From Bryobacterales bacterium (lineage in GTDB: Bacteria > Acidobacteriota > Terriglobia > Bryobacterales > Bryobacteraceae): a DNA stretch of 49,730 nt. Shown piece by piece: positions 26,010-34,257 of the stretch. The position numbers and the translations under genes are program-made. The stretch covers positions 32,320 to 82,049 of the forward strand of contig JAEUQE010000009.1 in the NCBI GenBank assembly GCA_016789785.1, given 5' to 3'. Numbering within the stretch: position 1 is the stretch's first letter; the number at the start of each line of letters is the position of its first letter. The notes beneath the pieces are model-generated. The model did not search any database and was not told the DNA's origin. It worked only from the letters and a program-made list of their open reading frames with translations.

Positions 26010-26852
26010 TTAGATTATGTCCGCAAAGTTCTTTTCCATGCGCCGGAAGTAATACATACCGGTGACCAGCAGCAAGACCCCTGCAAATATTGAGCTGGTG
26101 AGGACAGCCGACTCCGGAGGCCGTGTGCCTGCCACAGACCACCGGATGCCCTCGATCACTCCGACCATGGGATTGAGGGCGTATAGGACTCGCCACTTCT
26201 CCGGTACAATACTACTCGGATAGACGATCGGTGTGAGATACATCCAGATCTGTGCGAGGAATGGAATCACGTACCGTATGTCGCGGTACTCGACATACAT
26301 GGCTGAGAACCAGAGGCCGACACCCAGTACAGTTACGGTCGCGAGTAGAAGGAAGAGCGGCAGGAAGAGAATCTGGGGTCCAGGAAACACCTGGTAGTAG
26401 AGCATCACGGCGAACATTAACAGGAGGGCGATCAGAAGGTCGACCACGGCTGCCAGGACTGTTGAGATGGGAATTGCCAAGCGCGGAAAGTAAACTTTCT
26501 TGACCAGATGTGAGCTTGCAACCAGACTGTTCGAGGATTGCGAAAGTGCATTTGCGAAGAAGCTCCAAGGGACTAGGCCCGCGATGCTGAATACCGGATA
26601 GGGAATCCCATCGGAAGGGATTTTTGCGAGCCGGCCAAAGAACAGACTGAACACCAGCATGGTGAACAGAGGTTGTAATAGGGCCCAAGCCGCACCAATC
26701 ATGGTCTGCTTGTAACGCACCTTGAGTTCGCGCCAAACGAAGAAGTACAGCAGCTCGCGGTACTCCCAGAGTTCGTGTAAACGGAGCGATGCCCAACCCG
26801 TGGTTGGCTCGATTATGATCTCTGGCAGGTTCTCGTGTTCAGCCGCAGTCAT
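26010..26852 (-). CDS. wzm: ABC-2 polysaccharide exporter permease (Wzm-like)
   Basis: A 280-residue inner-membrane permease of the O-antigen/capsule exporter type. It has a cytoplasmic N-terminus (LPEIIIEPTTGWASLRLHEL), the conserved RELKVRYKQTMIGAAW amphipathic block, and six hydrophobic segments (LFTMLVFSLFFGRL, FSIAGLVPWSFFANA, LAAVVDLLIALLLMFAVML and so on), ending YFRRMEKNFADII. ATG 26852 is chosen because GGAAG lies seven bases upstream; the longer frame begins with TTG at 26879. It pairs with the Wzt-like ATPase. Confidence 0.93.
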   Translation of the reverse strand: MTAAEHENLPEIIIEPTTGWASLRLHELWEYRELLYFFVWRELKVRYKQTMIGAAWALLQPLFTMLVFSLFFGRLAKIPSDGIPYPVFSIAGLVPWSFFANALSQSSNSLVASSHLVKKVYFPRLAIPISTVLAAVVDLLIALLLMFAVMLYYQVFPGPQILFLPLFLLLATVTVLGVGLWFSAMYVEYRDIRYVIPFLAQIWMYLTPIVYPSSIVPEKWRVLYALNPMVGVIEGIRWSVAGTRPPESAVLTSSIFAGVLLLVTGMYYFRRMEKNFADII

Positions 26853-26938
26853 TGTGAAGCTTCCACCCATCGCGTGCAAAAAGTGCTAGAGGGGACCGTC
26901 ATCAGGACGCGAGGTTTGGTTTGTGACGGCAGTGACAT

Positions 26939-27865
26939 TTACCCTCTTCGGAACGACGCTAGCCGCTCCGCGTTCTGAAATCCCAACAAACATCGCGCGA
27001 GTTGATACGAGTACGGCAGACCCGGCGTCGGCTCGACCCAGCGAACGCCCGTCGCGGCGGCCCTTCCAGCGATCCTGACGGCGAAGTCCGCATCCTGACG
27101 ATACGCGCTGCGCGCCGATTCCAGCCGCGCAGTAAACAGCGCCCGGCGGTAGAGCGGCGACATGCGCCCCGCCGATTCCAAGTGTGCCGCGAGCCGGTCG
27201 GTCAACGCCATCCGCTCGCGAATGGTCCGCAGGGGATCCTTGCGGCTGACTGTACCGGTTCCATGCTGGCGGTACACCACACCGGGCTGATTGTGGAGCG
27301 CGATTTGTTTCCCGGCGAGCATCATGCGTAACAACATCTCGTGTTCCTGGCAGCAGGGCTGGTCTTCTTTCCACCCTCCGGCATCCTTCAGGGCATGCCG
27401 GCGCAACAAAAGCCCACTGGTTTGAATCCGTCCCCAGCGGATGTACTGGTAGGTCAGGTCCAATGGTTCCTCGAATGGGAACGGCGTCTCTTTGCCAGTC
27501 TGCTCGTCGCGCAGGATCACCGGAGAACAGACTCCGTCGCATCGAGTCAGAGCAAGGAATTCCATATCGCGAGCGACCTTTTCAGGCAAGAGGTAGTCAT
27601 CCGCATCGAGATACTGCACCCATTCCCCGGATGCCCTGTCGAGCAGGCGGTTGCGGGCCGCATTGCCACCTGCATGATTGCTACGCTCCAGACGGACACG
27701 CGTACCGAAGGATTTGACGACGGAGACACTCGCGTCGGTTGAGCCGTCGTCCACCACCAACAGCTCGCACTGCGGCCAAGTCTGCGACAGCGCGCTTTCG
27801 ATCGCCTGGCCGATCCAGCGCTCGGCGTTATAGCAGGGGATCAGGATGGAGACCGTGGTGCTCAT
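26939..27865 (-). CDS. glycosyltransferase family 2
   Basis: A 308-residue GT-A transferase: STTVSILIPCYNAERWIGQA, LLVVDDGSTDASVSVV, the DXD in VQYLDADDYLLPEK, and the QEHEMLLRMMLAG catalytic segment. ATG 27865 overlaps the stop of the upstream GT4 gene by four bases (ATGA), which fixes the start. Base composition is GC-rich like its two upstream neighbours and unlike most genes from 14 to 26 kb. Sugar unknown. Confidence 0.92.
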   Translation of the reverse strand: MSTTVSILIPCYNAERWIGQAIESALSQTWPQCELLVVDDGSTDASVSVVKSFGTRVRLERSNHAGGNAARNRLLDRASGEWVQYLDADDYLLPEKVARDMEFLALTRCDGVCSPVILRDEQTGKETPFPFEEPLDLTYQYIRWGRIQTSGLLLRRHALKDAGGWKEDQPCCQEHEMLLRMMLAGKQIALHNQPGVVYRQHGTGTVSRKDPLRTIRERMALTDRLAAHLESAGRMSPLYRRALFTARLESARSAYRQDADFAVRIAGRAAATGVRWVEPTPGLPYSYQLARCLLGFQNAERLASFRRG

Positions 27866-29004
27866 GCGGCGCGGAGAGAAGACAGCAGCCAGGAGACAGA
27901 AGCGAGAATGGTGAGCAGAGCGCGGCTCCCGTGTGGCTGAGCGATCGCTTGCGGAGGCTGTGTATACAGCGAACGGGTGATCTCGGCGACACGCTCCCAA
28001 CCGTAGCGTGAACAGGCCTCGGCGGTGCGGCGAGCGATGCTTACCAGATCGGCCTGGGCGCTGCGCGCCAGACTGCCTGCGAGCGTCTCGCGCGTGGGAT
28101 GGAAGAACAGGCCGGTGGCTGGCTCGGCGACCTCTTCCAGGACCTCCAGGCGCGGCGCAATTACCGGTTTGCCGAACGACATGGCCAGCAGCAGTGAGCC
28201 GGAAGTCAGAATATTGCGAAATGGGAGCACCGCGACGTCGGCGGCAGCGAAGTAGACCGGAATGTCCGCGTCGGGGATGCGCCGCGCAATCATGCGGACA
28301 CCTGTGGAGGCTTTCGCTTCGAGTTCGCGGCTGTAGGCCTCGTCCAGAGGTTCGCCGACGATCAGGAGTACGTCGGCGGGATGCTGGGCGTGGTGCGCGG
28401 GCCAGGCTTCGAGCAGTTCCTCCGTCCCTTTGTAGCGGCGCAGTTTGCCGAAGTGAAGATAGACGCGGCCTTCCAAGGGAAGTTGCAGCTTGTGGCGCGC
28501 CTCCGACGCAGGAGGTGGATCGCCATAAACCCCGCGATAGTGGCCGTGCGGAATCACGACAGCTTTCTCCGCAGGCAGGTTCCAGGTAGCCGTGAGTTCG
28601 CGGGCGGCGGAGCGGCTATGCACAATGACTCCGTCGACGCGCGCTGCCAGTTGCTTCAGAACCCAGGATTCGAGCGATGGGAAGCGGCCTTCGTGCGCTC
28701 CCCGATTGTGGACCGTCCACACGACGCGAACGCCACGCGCCTGCACCATGGCGATGTCGGCCAGCAGACGCAACCCAAAGAGGGCGTAGGTCACGGCGTT
28801 GCGGCCCGGGAGATAGGGTTCGGGCCAGTGCAGGTGCAGGACCGCGGGAGGCTCGGGCAGGTCGAGGATGGCACGGATCAAGGGGAAGCCACGGCGGTAT
28901 CCATGGGGGAAGTGCACGTGCACGCCTTGCTTTTCGAGAGCCTGGGCCAGCAGACTCTGATAGGTGTTGCCTTCGCGCCAGTCGGGCATCATGAGCACCT
29001 TCAT
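27862..29004 (-). CDS. glycosyltransferase (GT-B, GT4-like)
   Basis: A 380-residue GT-B protein beginning MKVLMMPDWREGNTYQSLLA, with PAVLHLHWPEPYL, VWTVHNRGAHEGRFP, VYLHFGKLRRYKGTEELLEA, VAVLPFRNILTSGSLLLAM and a C-terminal hydrophobic stretch (LLTILASVSWLLSSL) that may bind the membrane. Coupled by four-base overlaps to the genes on both sides. Its first 28 codons are about 80% alike to the gene remnant at 30090-30174, showing that a paralogue once lay a kilobase upstream. Confidence 0.88.
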   Translation of the reverse strand: MKVLMMPDWREGNTYQSLLAQALEKQGVHVHFPHGYRRGFPLIRAILDLPEPPAVLHLHWPEPYLPGRNAVTYALFGLRLLADIAMVQARGVRVVWTVHNRGAHEGRFPSLESWVLKQLAARVDGVIVHSRSAARELTATWNLPAEKAVVIPHGHYRGVYGDPPPASEARHKLQLPLEGRVYLHFGKLRRYKGTEELLEAWPAHHAQHPADVLLIVGEPLDEAYSRELEAKASTGVRMIARRIPDADIPVYFAAADVAVLPFRNILTSGSLLLAMSFGKPVIAPRLEVLEEVAEPATGLFFHPTRETLAGSLARSAQADLVSIARRTAEACSRYGWERVAEITRSLYTQPPQAIAQPHGSRALLTILASVSWLLSSLRAA

Positions 29005-29906
29005 GCGGCGCGCAACTCCTGGAAGAATTGCTGACCGGCGAGGTCGCGCATGCCTTCGGCATACATGAGATGCCGGATCGCGCCGACGTAGTGGCGGCAG
29101 GGCAGCCCGCGCAGGCCTTTGCCGAGGTTCACGCGGTAGGTCTCCGGCAGCAACTCCACACCGTAACGGGAGCTGAGGAGCGCGAAGATCGTTTGCTCAA
29201 TGCGCCAGAAATGGCCATGAATGCCGGAGTAAGTGAGCAGCTCTTCGATCCAGTCGAGGCGCAGGGACGCTTTGTGGATCAGACCCAGACCGGAGTTGAA
29301 GCGCTCGATCAGATCAATGCCGTATTCGCGGCGCGCGGTTTCGATGTCGACCGTGTAGGCCGTGTCGATGTCCGCGTTGACCGTATTGCGGCGGTAGGCC
29401 GGATCTTCGATGCGGCGCAGTAACTCGGCCGGCGTATCGAAGAAGAGAATGTCACTATCGAGCAACAACATACGGTCCGTGGTGAGGGAGGCCAGGAAGT
29501 CGAAGACTTTCAGCGAAAGCGTGTTGCGGCCGCGGAATTCGAGGCAGCGGGGCCACGCGCCGAGCATTTGAGCGGCGCGGGCATCGGCTTCGGCACGGCG
29601 GATGAGGGTCGCGCCGGGAAAGTGGCGTCGCAGGTGCGCAACGGCCTCCGGCGGCAAAGTGCCATCGTCGTGGATGGCGAGCCGGTAGCGGCGGCCCGAG
29701 TAGTGATAAAAGGTCTTGAGCGTCCAGATCAGATTGAGCCAGTCGTCTTTCGAAGTCAGGACGTGGATCTCACAAAGACGGTCCGTGGTGTCCGGAATGG
29801 GCGCGGTTTCGAGAATCCGCGGGCGGACATGGTCGCGGTAATAGGCCGCTCGCAGTCCGTGGCGGAACTTGTTGCTGATCTGATAAATGAACTTACCTAC
29901 GCCCAT
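29001..29906 (-). CDS. putative GT-A glycosyltransferase with DSD motif
   Basis: A 301-residue protein with a nucleotide-diphospho-sugar transferase look: YRLAIHDDGTLPPEAV, the DXD in DRMLLLDSDILFFDTP, FNSGLGLIHKASLRL, and RIEQTIFALLSSRYG, features also seen in GT8-type and related GT-A enzymes. I do not assign a CAZy family. It overlaps the downstream GT4 start by four bases. Upstream lies the wzc-tail scar that ends at 29919, 13 bases before this start. Confidence 0.75.
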   Translation of the reverse strand: MGVGKFIYQISNKFRHGLRAAYYRDHVRPRILETAPIPDTTDRLCEIHVLTSKDDWLNLIWTLKTFYHYSGRRYRLAIHDDGTLPPEAVAHLRRHFPGATLIRRAEADARAAQMLGAWPRCLEFRGRNTLSLKVFDFLASLTTDRMLLLDSDILFFDTPAELLRRIEDPAYRRNTVNADIDTAYTVDIETARREYGIDLIERFNSGLGLIHKASLRLDWIEELLTYSGIHGHFWRIEQTIFALLSSRYGVELLPETYRVNLGKGLRGLPCRHYVGAIRHLMYAEGMRDLAGQQFFQELRAA

Positions 29907-29918
29907 GCAGCCGGGGAG

Positions 29919-30088
29919 TTACTTCTTGTGATAGTAAGCAGCGTAACCGTGATAGGAGTAGACCGAAGTTTCGGTCGCGGCCCAATCGTTGAGAATCGTG
30001 CCGAGCACCGGCGCGTCGAGCTGGAAGCGGTGCCGAATCGTCATGATGCTCTCGCGCGGGATCACTCCGTCGGTCAGCGCTCCGCGCG
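29919..30088 (-). pseudogene. diverged duplicate of the wzc 3' end
   Basis: This stretch aligns with the wzc end at 31840 to about 32045. It translates, in the wzc frame, to LTDGVI, then PRESIMTIRHRFQLDA, PVLGTILNDWAATETSVYS and YHGYAAYYHKK, stopping with TAA at the same place. Against wzc it has an in-frame 24-base loss, a 3-base loss and DN to ET changes, so it is a separate diverged allele and not a recent exact copy. It has no start of its own and is out of frame with the GT remnant fused upstream. Confidence 0.85.
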
Positions 30089-30174
30089 CGGGCGAGGGCC
30101 TGGGCCAACAGGGTTTGATAGGTGCTTCCTTGGCGCCAGTCTGGCATCATGAGGACGTGCAATCCATCACTCAC
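30089..30174 (-). pseudogene. 5' remnant of a GT4 gene
   Basis: Starting with GTG at 30174 it reads MSDGLHVLMMPDWRQGST, then YQTLLAQALA, matching the N-terminus of the GT at 27862-29004 (KVLMMPDWREGNT, YQSLLAQALE). After about 28 codons the match ends abruptly in the wzc-tail duplicate. The fused frame would make a 93-residue chimera that I do not regard as a real protein. It marks a deletion junction. Confidence 0.8.
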
Positions 30175-30179
30175 ACATC

Positions 30180-31010
30180 CTAATAGAGCAATCTATTCTT
30201 GAATAGGGCATCGTTAGAGAAACGAAACACTAGATCAAACTCAGGAAGAAGCTTCTGGAGTGTGTGAAGATCTGCTTGGCCTTCGTACAACTCCCGGTTA
30301 TTGTATTCAGTGTACAGATAACGAGTCCGAGCCAGGGCCGATCTGCCGCCCTGAATCAGATCTACTTCTGCGCCCTGAACATCCGCCCAAATAAAGTCTA
30401 TTGATGACACCCCTTCCTCGGAGCACCACGTATCGAGCCGTTTTGTCTCAACCATAATAGTGTCGGCAAAAGTGCACCACGGGTGAACGCGCAGATGTTC
30501 CTTGGGTTTACGTAAGGATCCAGATTTGTCCCAGCCACTCAGTGGGACATCCACTGCAGGTGATGGCCGCCCACTGCTGACATGGAATTGACGTGAGCCA
30601 TCTACGTCGCATATTGCCATTGCAAACAGCTTCACTCGTTCTGAGCGCACGCGGTCCTTGAAAGCCTGCAACGCCCGTGGATCCGGCTCGAATGCATAAA
30701 TCATCGCACTCGGAAGCAATTCCGCGAACCTAAGAGTCTCACTTCCATCATTACAACCAATTTCGAGTATTACAGGATCGGGCTTCCCGAGAAGGGACGG
30801 CAGCGTGTTGATGTCGAAATCCTCGGCAACAACTGGCGGCTCGCGCCGCAGAATCCTCAAGAGCTCTCTTGCAGTATGTTTCACCAGCGACACACACACC
30901 TCCAGGTTCCAGCACGCGCGATCATAGAAATAGGACAGCTTGTCTCTAAACAAACAGGTAATTATACGAACCAAAATCAACACGCCCTTGCCGAGCCCAT
31001 CTATCGACAT
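30180..31010 (-). CDS. FkbM-family methyltransferase
   Basis: A 276-residue SAM-dependent methyltransferase with an N-terminal hydrophobic stretch (GVLILVRIITCLF). Motif I is VILEIGCNDGSETLRF, then MIYAFEPDPRALQAF, and the FkbM block in a variant form (IDFIWADVQGAEVDLI, with ADVQGAE for KVDIEGAE). The first 65 bases overlap the upstream FkbM gene, so a later start is possible. With its neighbour it forms a two-gene insert between wzc and the wzc-tail scar; both are visibly richer in A/T than the flanking genes. Confidence 0.88.
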   Translation of the reverse strand: MSIDGLGKGVLILVRIITCLFRDKLSYFYDRACWNLEVCVSLVKHTARELLRILRREPPVVAEDFDINTLPSLLGKPDPVILEIGCNDGSETLRFAELLPSAMIYAFEPDPRALQAFKDRVRSERVKLFAMAICDVDGSRQFHVSSGRPSPAVDVPLSGWDKSGSLRKPKEHLRVHPWCTFADTIMVETKRLDTWCSEEGVSSIDFIWADVQGAEVDLIQGGRSALARTRYLYTEYNNRELYEGQADLHTLQKLLPEFDLVFRFSNDALFKNRLLY

Positions 31011-31773
31011 CCACCGGTGTCACCACTTGCTCTGTAATGCCTGCAATTCGGGCCTCGTACCCATATTGCCAAAAGGTTTCAAAGGTTTGGACGAAGTGCT
31101 TGTTGATACCACCTGGGAAGTGTTGATTAAGAGCCACCTCTACGATCCATGTAGGGCGCGGCAGTAATCGCAGAGTGCTGGTGGCACCACACAGAACATC
31201 GTTCTCGAAGCCCTCAACATCCATTTTGATGAGTAGTTGGCCTGCGAAACGCTGTTGGACGATGGTGTCAAGTGTTGTCGTAGGTACAAGCTGAAAGTGC
31301 TTCGTGCTTGCGCCCGCCCATCCAGGAACGAAGGAGGCCCCCGTACCACCTCCGTATAGGGACTGTATTCCGCTAGAAGAAGAAAGGCCGAGAGGGAATA
31401 CTTCCACATCCTGAAACCCATTTCGCAGCAGATTAGTGTAGAGGAGTTGGAGGTTTGTTCTCAAGGGCTCAATTGCGATGACGTGTTTCCCTCTACTCCG
31501 GGCCAGACAGCTATAAAGACCGATGTTGGCGCCTACATCAATACACACGGATGCCTGGTCGAGGTATTTCAGGAAGATCGTGATTTCAGTTTGTTCAAAA
31601 GTACCTGCTGCCATCGCGTCGTTACCTGCAAGTTGGAAGCCAAACGGCGTGGCCTTGGGAACAGCTATCGCCGTGCGCTCGTCACGTATTAGTCGGTAGG
31701 CATTAGCTACGCTCGGGAATAGCCTATCGACTACGTGCCTGATGGAAGTTCGTGTGAGGGAGCGGATCGTCAT
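30946..31773 (-). CDS. FkbM-family methyltransferase
   Basis: A 275-residue SAM-dependent methyltransferase: SVCIDVGANIGLYSCLA (motif I), HVIAIEPLRTNLQLL, and LLIKMDVEGFENDVLCG (FkbM block). It is the first gene of the two-gene module downstream of wzc, 66 bases after the wzc stop, and overlaps the following FkbM gene by 65 bases. More A/T-rich than wzc. Expected to O-methylate an EPS sugar; two linked FkbM proteins could act on different positions. Confidence 0.9.
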   Translation of the reverse strand: MTIRSLTRTSIRHVVDRLFPSVANAYRLIRDERTAIAVPKATPFGFQLAGNDAMAAGTFEQTEITIFLKYLDQASVCIDVGANIGLYSCLARSRGKHVIAIEPLRTNLQLLYTNLLRNGFQDVEVFPLGLSSSSGIQSLYGGGTGASFVPGWAGASTKHFQLVPTTTLDTIVQQRFAGQLLIKMDVEGFENDVLCGATSTLRLLPRPTWIVEVALNQHFPGGINKHFVQTFETFWQYGYEARIAGITEQVVTPVDVDRWARQGRVDFGSYNYLFV

Positions 31774-31839
31774 GGAATCAATGGCGTACGCCGCTATGAG
31801 TTAGCTGAAAAGGTGGAAGGACATGATGCCTCAGCTACC

Positions 31840-34101
31840 CTACTTCTTGTGATAGTAAGCAGCGTAACCGTGATAGGAGTAGACCGAATTGTCGGTCGCG
31901 GCCCAATCGTTGAGAATCGTCCCGAGCACCGGCGTCGCGTCGAGCTGGAAGCGGTGCCGAATCGTCATGATGCTCTCGCGCGGGGTCACGCCGGAACGGA
32001 CCACCAGGATCACCCCGTCGGTCAGCGGTCCGAGGATCCGCGCGTCGCCGAAATGCAAGACCGGCGCCGTGTCGATCAGAATCACATCAAAAGTTTCCTG
32101 CAAACGAGCGAGTAGCTCCGGGATGCGCTGCGAAAACAGCAGGGAAGCCGCCGCCTTTGTCGCCGGGCCGCCGCCGGAACCGCTGGCGAGCAACGAGACG
32201 CCGATCGTCCCGGTGGGCTGCAGATAATCCTCGAACTGGATTTCTTCCACCGGCAGAGGGCTCAGGATCAGATCCCGCAGGCCGGGGCCTTCGTTCAATT
32301 GGAATACTTTGTGTAAGTTGGACTTGCGCAGGTCAGCGTCAATCAGCAGGACGCGCTTGCCCATTTCGCACATGGCGAGTGCGAGGTTACTGGCGGAGGT
32401 CGTTTTGCCTTCGCCGGGACCGGCGCTGGTGATGAGGAAGGTCGCTTTGCCTTTGCTGCCGGTGCGGAGGAACAGCGCCGCCAGGGTGAAGCGGAAGGCT
32501 TCGGCGGCGATGGAATACTGCTCCTGGCGCATGACCAGCGATGTTTCCTCGCCGTTTTCCACGGCGGGACGCAGCCGGCGCAGGAGCGGCGCATCAGGCA
32601 GCGCCCACTTGCGGCCGTTCGGCGATTCGAACGAGGGAATCACGCCGAGTTCCGGAACATCCAGCAGGTTCGGGGAATGGCCGGGAGTCGCGACCAGCGT
32701 ACTGAGCTTCTTGGCCCACAGGAATTCGCGCGCGGCGAAGGCGCCACCGAGGAGCGCGGCGAATGCAAAGCCGGCCATCGCGATGTCGCGCTTCGGAACG
32801 GGCTTGTAGGGGAGCGATTCGCCGGCGGGCGGATCGATGACGCGGACGTTCGCATTCGGCGCCGAGGACGCCATGGAGATCTGGTTGAGTTGCTGCAGGA
32901 GCGTGTTGTAGGTCTGGCGGGCGAGCTCGGATTCGCGCTTCAGCATTTGATACTGGCTGCTTTTGTCGGCCTGGTTGGCGAGCGCGCCGGCTTGTGCTCC
33001 ATAGGCGCCGCGGACCGAACGTTCGCGCTGCATGGCGATGTCATACTCGCCTTGCATGCGGCGGATGAGGATCTCTTTGTCGCGGCTGATCTGGCGTTCG
33101 ACGGCGCTGATCTGTTCTTCGGCCTGCTTCACTTTGAGGTGCTCAGGCGTGTAGATGGTGAGTAGCTGGGCTTTCTGGCGCTGGAGTTGATCGAGCTTGT
33201 CCATGGCGCCACGGAGTCCGGCATCTTCGAGGAATACCGCGTCGCCCGATTTCGCGGTTTCGAGGCGCGATTGCTTGGTGATGCGATCGGTCTGCGCGGC
33301 GGTGAGGTCGGCCTGAAGCTGCTGGAGACGGCCGTCAAAGCTCGGATTCTCGACCGGGGCCATGCCGCTGCCACGAACGTAGCCGCGGACTTTCTCGTCG
33401 GCCTGTTCGGCGATGGTGCGGGCTTCCTCGAGTTGCGATTCGAGCCATTGGGTGGTGCGCGAAGTGTTGGTCGACCGCAACTGGCTGTATTGCGACATGT
33501 ACTCGGCGGTATGCGTGTTGAGGAAGGCGGTGGCGATTTCCGGGGAGATCGATTCGCAGGAGATTTCGACGAGGCGGGTTGCGCCGACGCCGCGGGCGCG
33601 CAGGGTAACTGCCGCCGTTTCCACGCCCTGCTTGGTGAGCTGGACAGGCTCCTTGGCGAGCAGGCCGAACTTATTGCGCACTTTGCCGAAGATGTCGGGT
33701 GCGGGCAGCGAGACCGGGGCCAGCTCCATGCTGACACGTTCGGCGGTCTTGCGGATCAGGCGTGCGCTCATCAGGATGCGGACCTGCGTCTGAATATTGC
33801 TGGCATTGGCGCCGCCGCCGAAACCGGCATCGCCCATGAATCCTTCATTGAGGCTGAGCAATTCGATGGTGGTGGAGGCCCGGTAGACGGGCGGTTGATA
33901 GATGACGCGCACCACGCCAACGCCGAACCCGAGGATCAACGCGGCCAGGATCCACCATTTGCGCCGCCAGAGCACTTTCGGGTAATTGACGTTTTCCGGA
34001 AGCTGCTGGACGGACAGCAGGTCGATGGTAGGACCGGGTAGGGGACGCCCGGGTGGGAGCGCCTGCGGACTACGAAACTGGCTGGGGTCGGGCGGGTACA
34101 T
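31840..34101 (-). CDS. Wzc-like polysaccharide co-polymerase and tyrosine kinase
   Basis: A 753-residue inner-membrane protein controlling EPS chain length and export. N-terminal Wzz domain with TM1 (WWILAALILGFGVGVV, about residues 49-65), a long periplasmic coiled-coil region to about 430, TM2 (IAMAGFAFAALLGGAFAA) and a cytoplasmic BY-kinase domain with Walker A SAGPGEGKTTSAS near 560, A' VLLIDADLRKSN near 587 and Walker B DVILIDTAPV near 674. The tail VYSYHGYAAYYHKK holds five tyrosines, the usual autophosphorylation cluster. ATG 34101 is chosen for its GGAG five bases upstream over 34125. It is divergent from exosortase/epsI and heads the long minus-strand run; its 3' end exists a second time at 29919-30088. 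Confidence 0.95.
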   Translation of the reverse strand: MYPPDPSQFRSPQALPPGRPLPGPTIDLLSVQQLPENVNYPKVLWRRKWWILAALILGFGVGVVRVIYQPPVYRASTTIELLSLNEGFMGDAGFGGGANASNIQTQVRILMSARLIRKTAERVSMELAPVSLPAPDIFGKVRNKFGLLAKEPVQLTKQGVETAAVTLRARGVGATRLVEISCESISPEIATAFLNTHTAEYMSQYSQLRSTNTSRTTQWLESQLEEARTIAEQADEKVRGYVRGSGMAPVENPSFDGRLQQLQADLTAAQTDRITKQSRLETAKSGDAVFLEDAGLRGAMDKLDQLQRQKAQLLTIYTPEHLKVKQAEEQISAVERQISRDKEILIRRMQGEYDIAMQRERSVRGAYGAQAGALANQADKSSQYQMLKRESELARQTYNTLLQQLNQISMASSAPNANVRVIDPPAGESLPYKPVPKRDIAMAGFAFAALLGGAFAAREFLWAKKLSTLVATPGHSPNLLDVPELGVIPSFESPNGRKWALPDAPLLRRLRPAVENGEETSLVMRQEQYSIAAEAFRFTLAALFLRTGSKGKATFLITSAGPGEGKTTSASNLALAMCEMGKRVLLIDADLRKSNLHKVFQLNEGPGLRDLILSPLPVEEIQFEDYLQPTGTIGVSLLASGSGGGPATKAAASLLFSQRIPELLARLQETFDVILIDTAPVLHFGDARILGPLTDGVILVVRSGVTPRESIMTIRHRFQLDATPVLGTILNDWAATDNSVYSYHGYAAYYHKK

Positions 34102-34185
34102 CAGTTCTCCGATGGTGCTCCACACCTTCTTTGGATGTGGATGCGGCTGTCTTTTAGCATACCCTGGGAAGACCCGGAAAAAGTT

Positions 34186-34206
34186 CTAGTACTGGTGTTT
34201 CGGACC
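34186..34206 (+). promoter_or_regulatory. CTAGTAC...TTTCGGACC motif before exosortase
   Basis: CTAGTACTGGTG followed by TTTCGGACC, 52 bases before the exosortase start. The element at 49490-49513 reads CTAGTACCAGT, ACTT, TTTCGGTCC, so two arms match with a three-base difference in spacing. It lies between divergent wzc and exosortase genes. Possible activator-binding or promoter element of an EPS/PEP-CTERM regulon; inferred from recurrence only. Confidence 0.4.
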
Positions 34207-34257
34207 GCGAGGTGTACACTATCGGTAGAATTTATCCGATTGAAGTAAGAGAGTCTC

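Noticed and set aside
29893..30174. A 93-residue protein from the GT remnant fused to the wzc tail
   Set aside because: After 28 codons it runs through the wzc tail in the wrong frame; no sensible protein results.
33187..34041. Long plus-strand frames opposite wzc, wza and the WecA-like gene (for example 33187-34041, 37968-38879, 48048-49133)
   Set aside because: They are mirror frames of clear genes in high-GC DNA, with compositionally biased translations and no domain.
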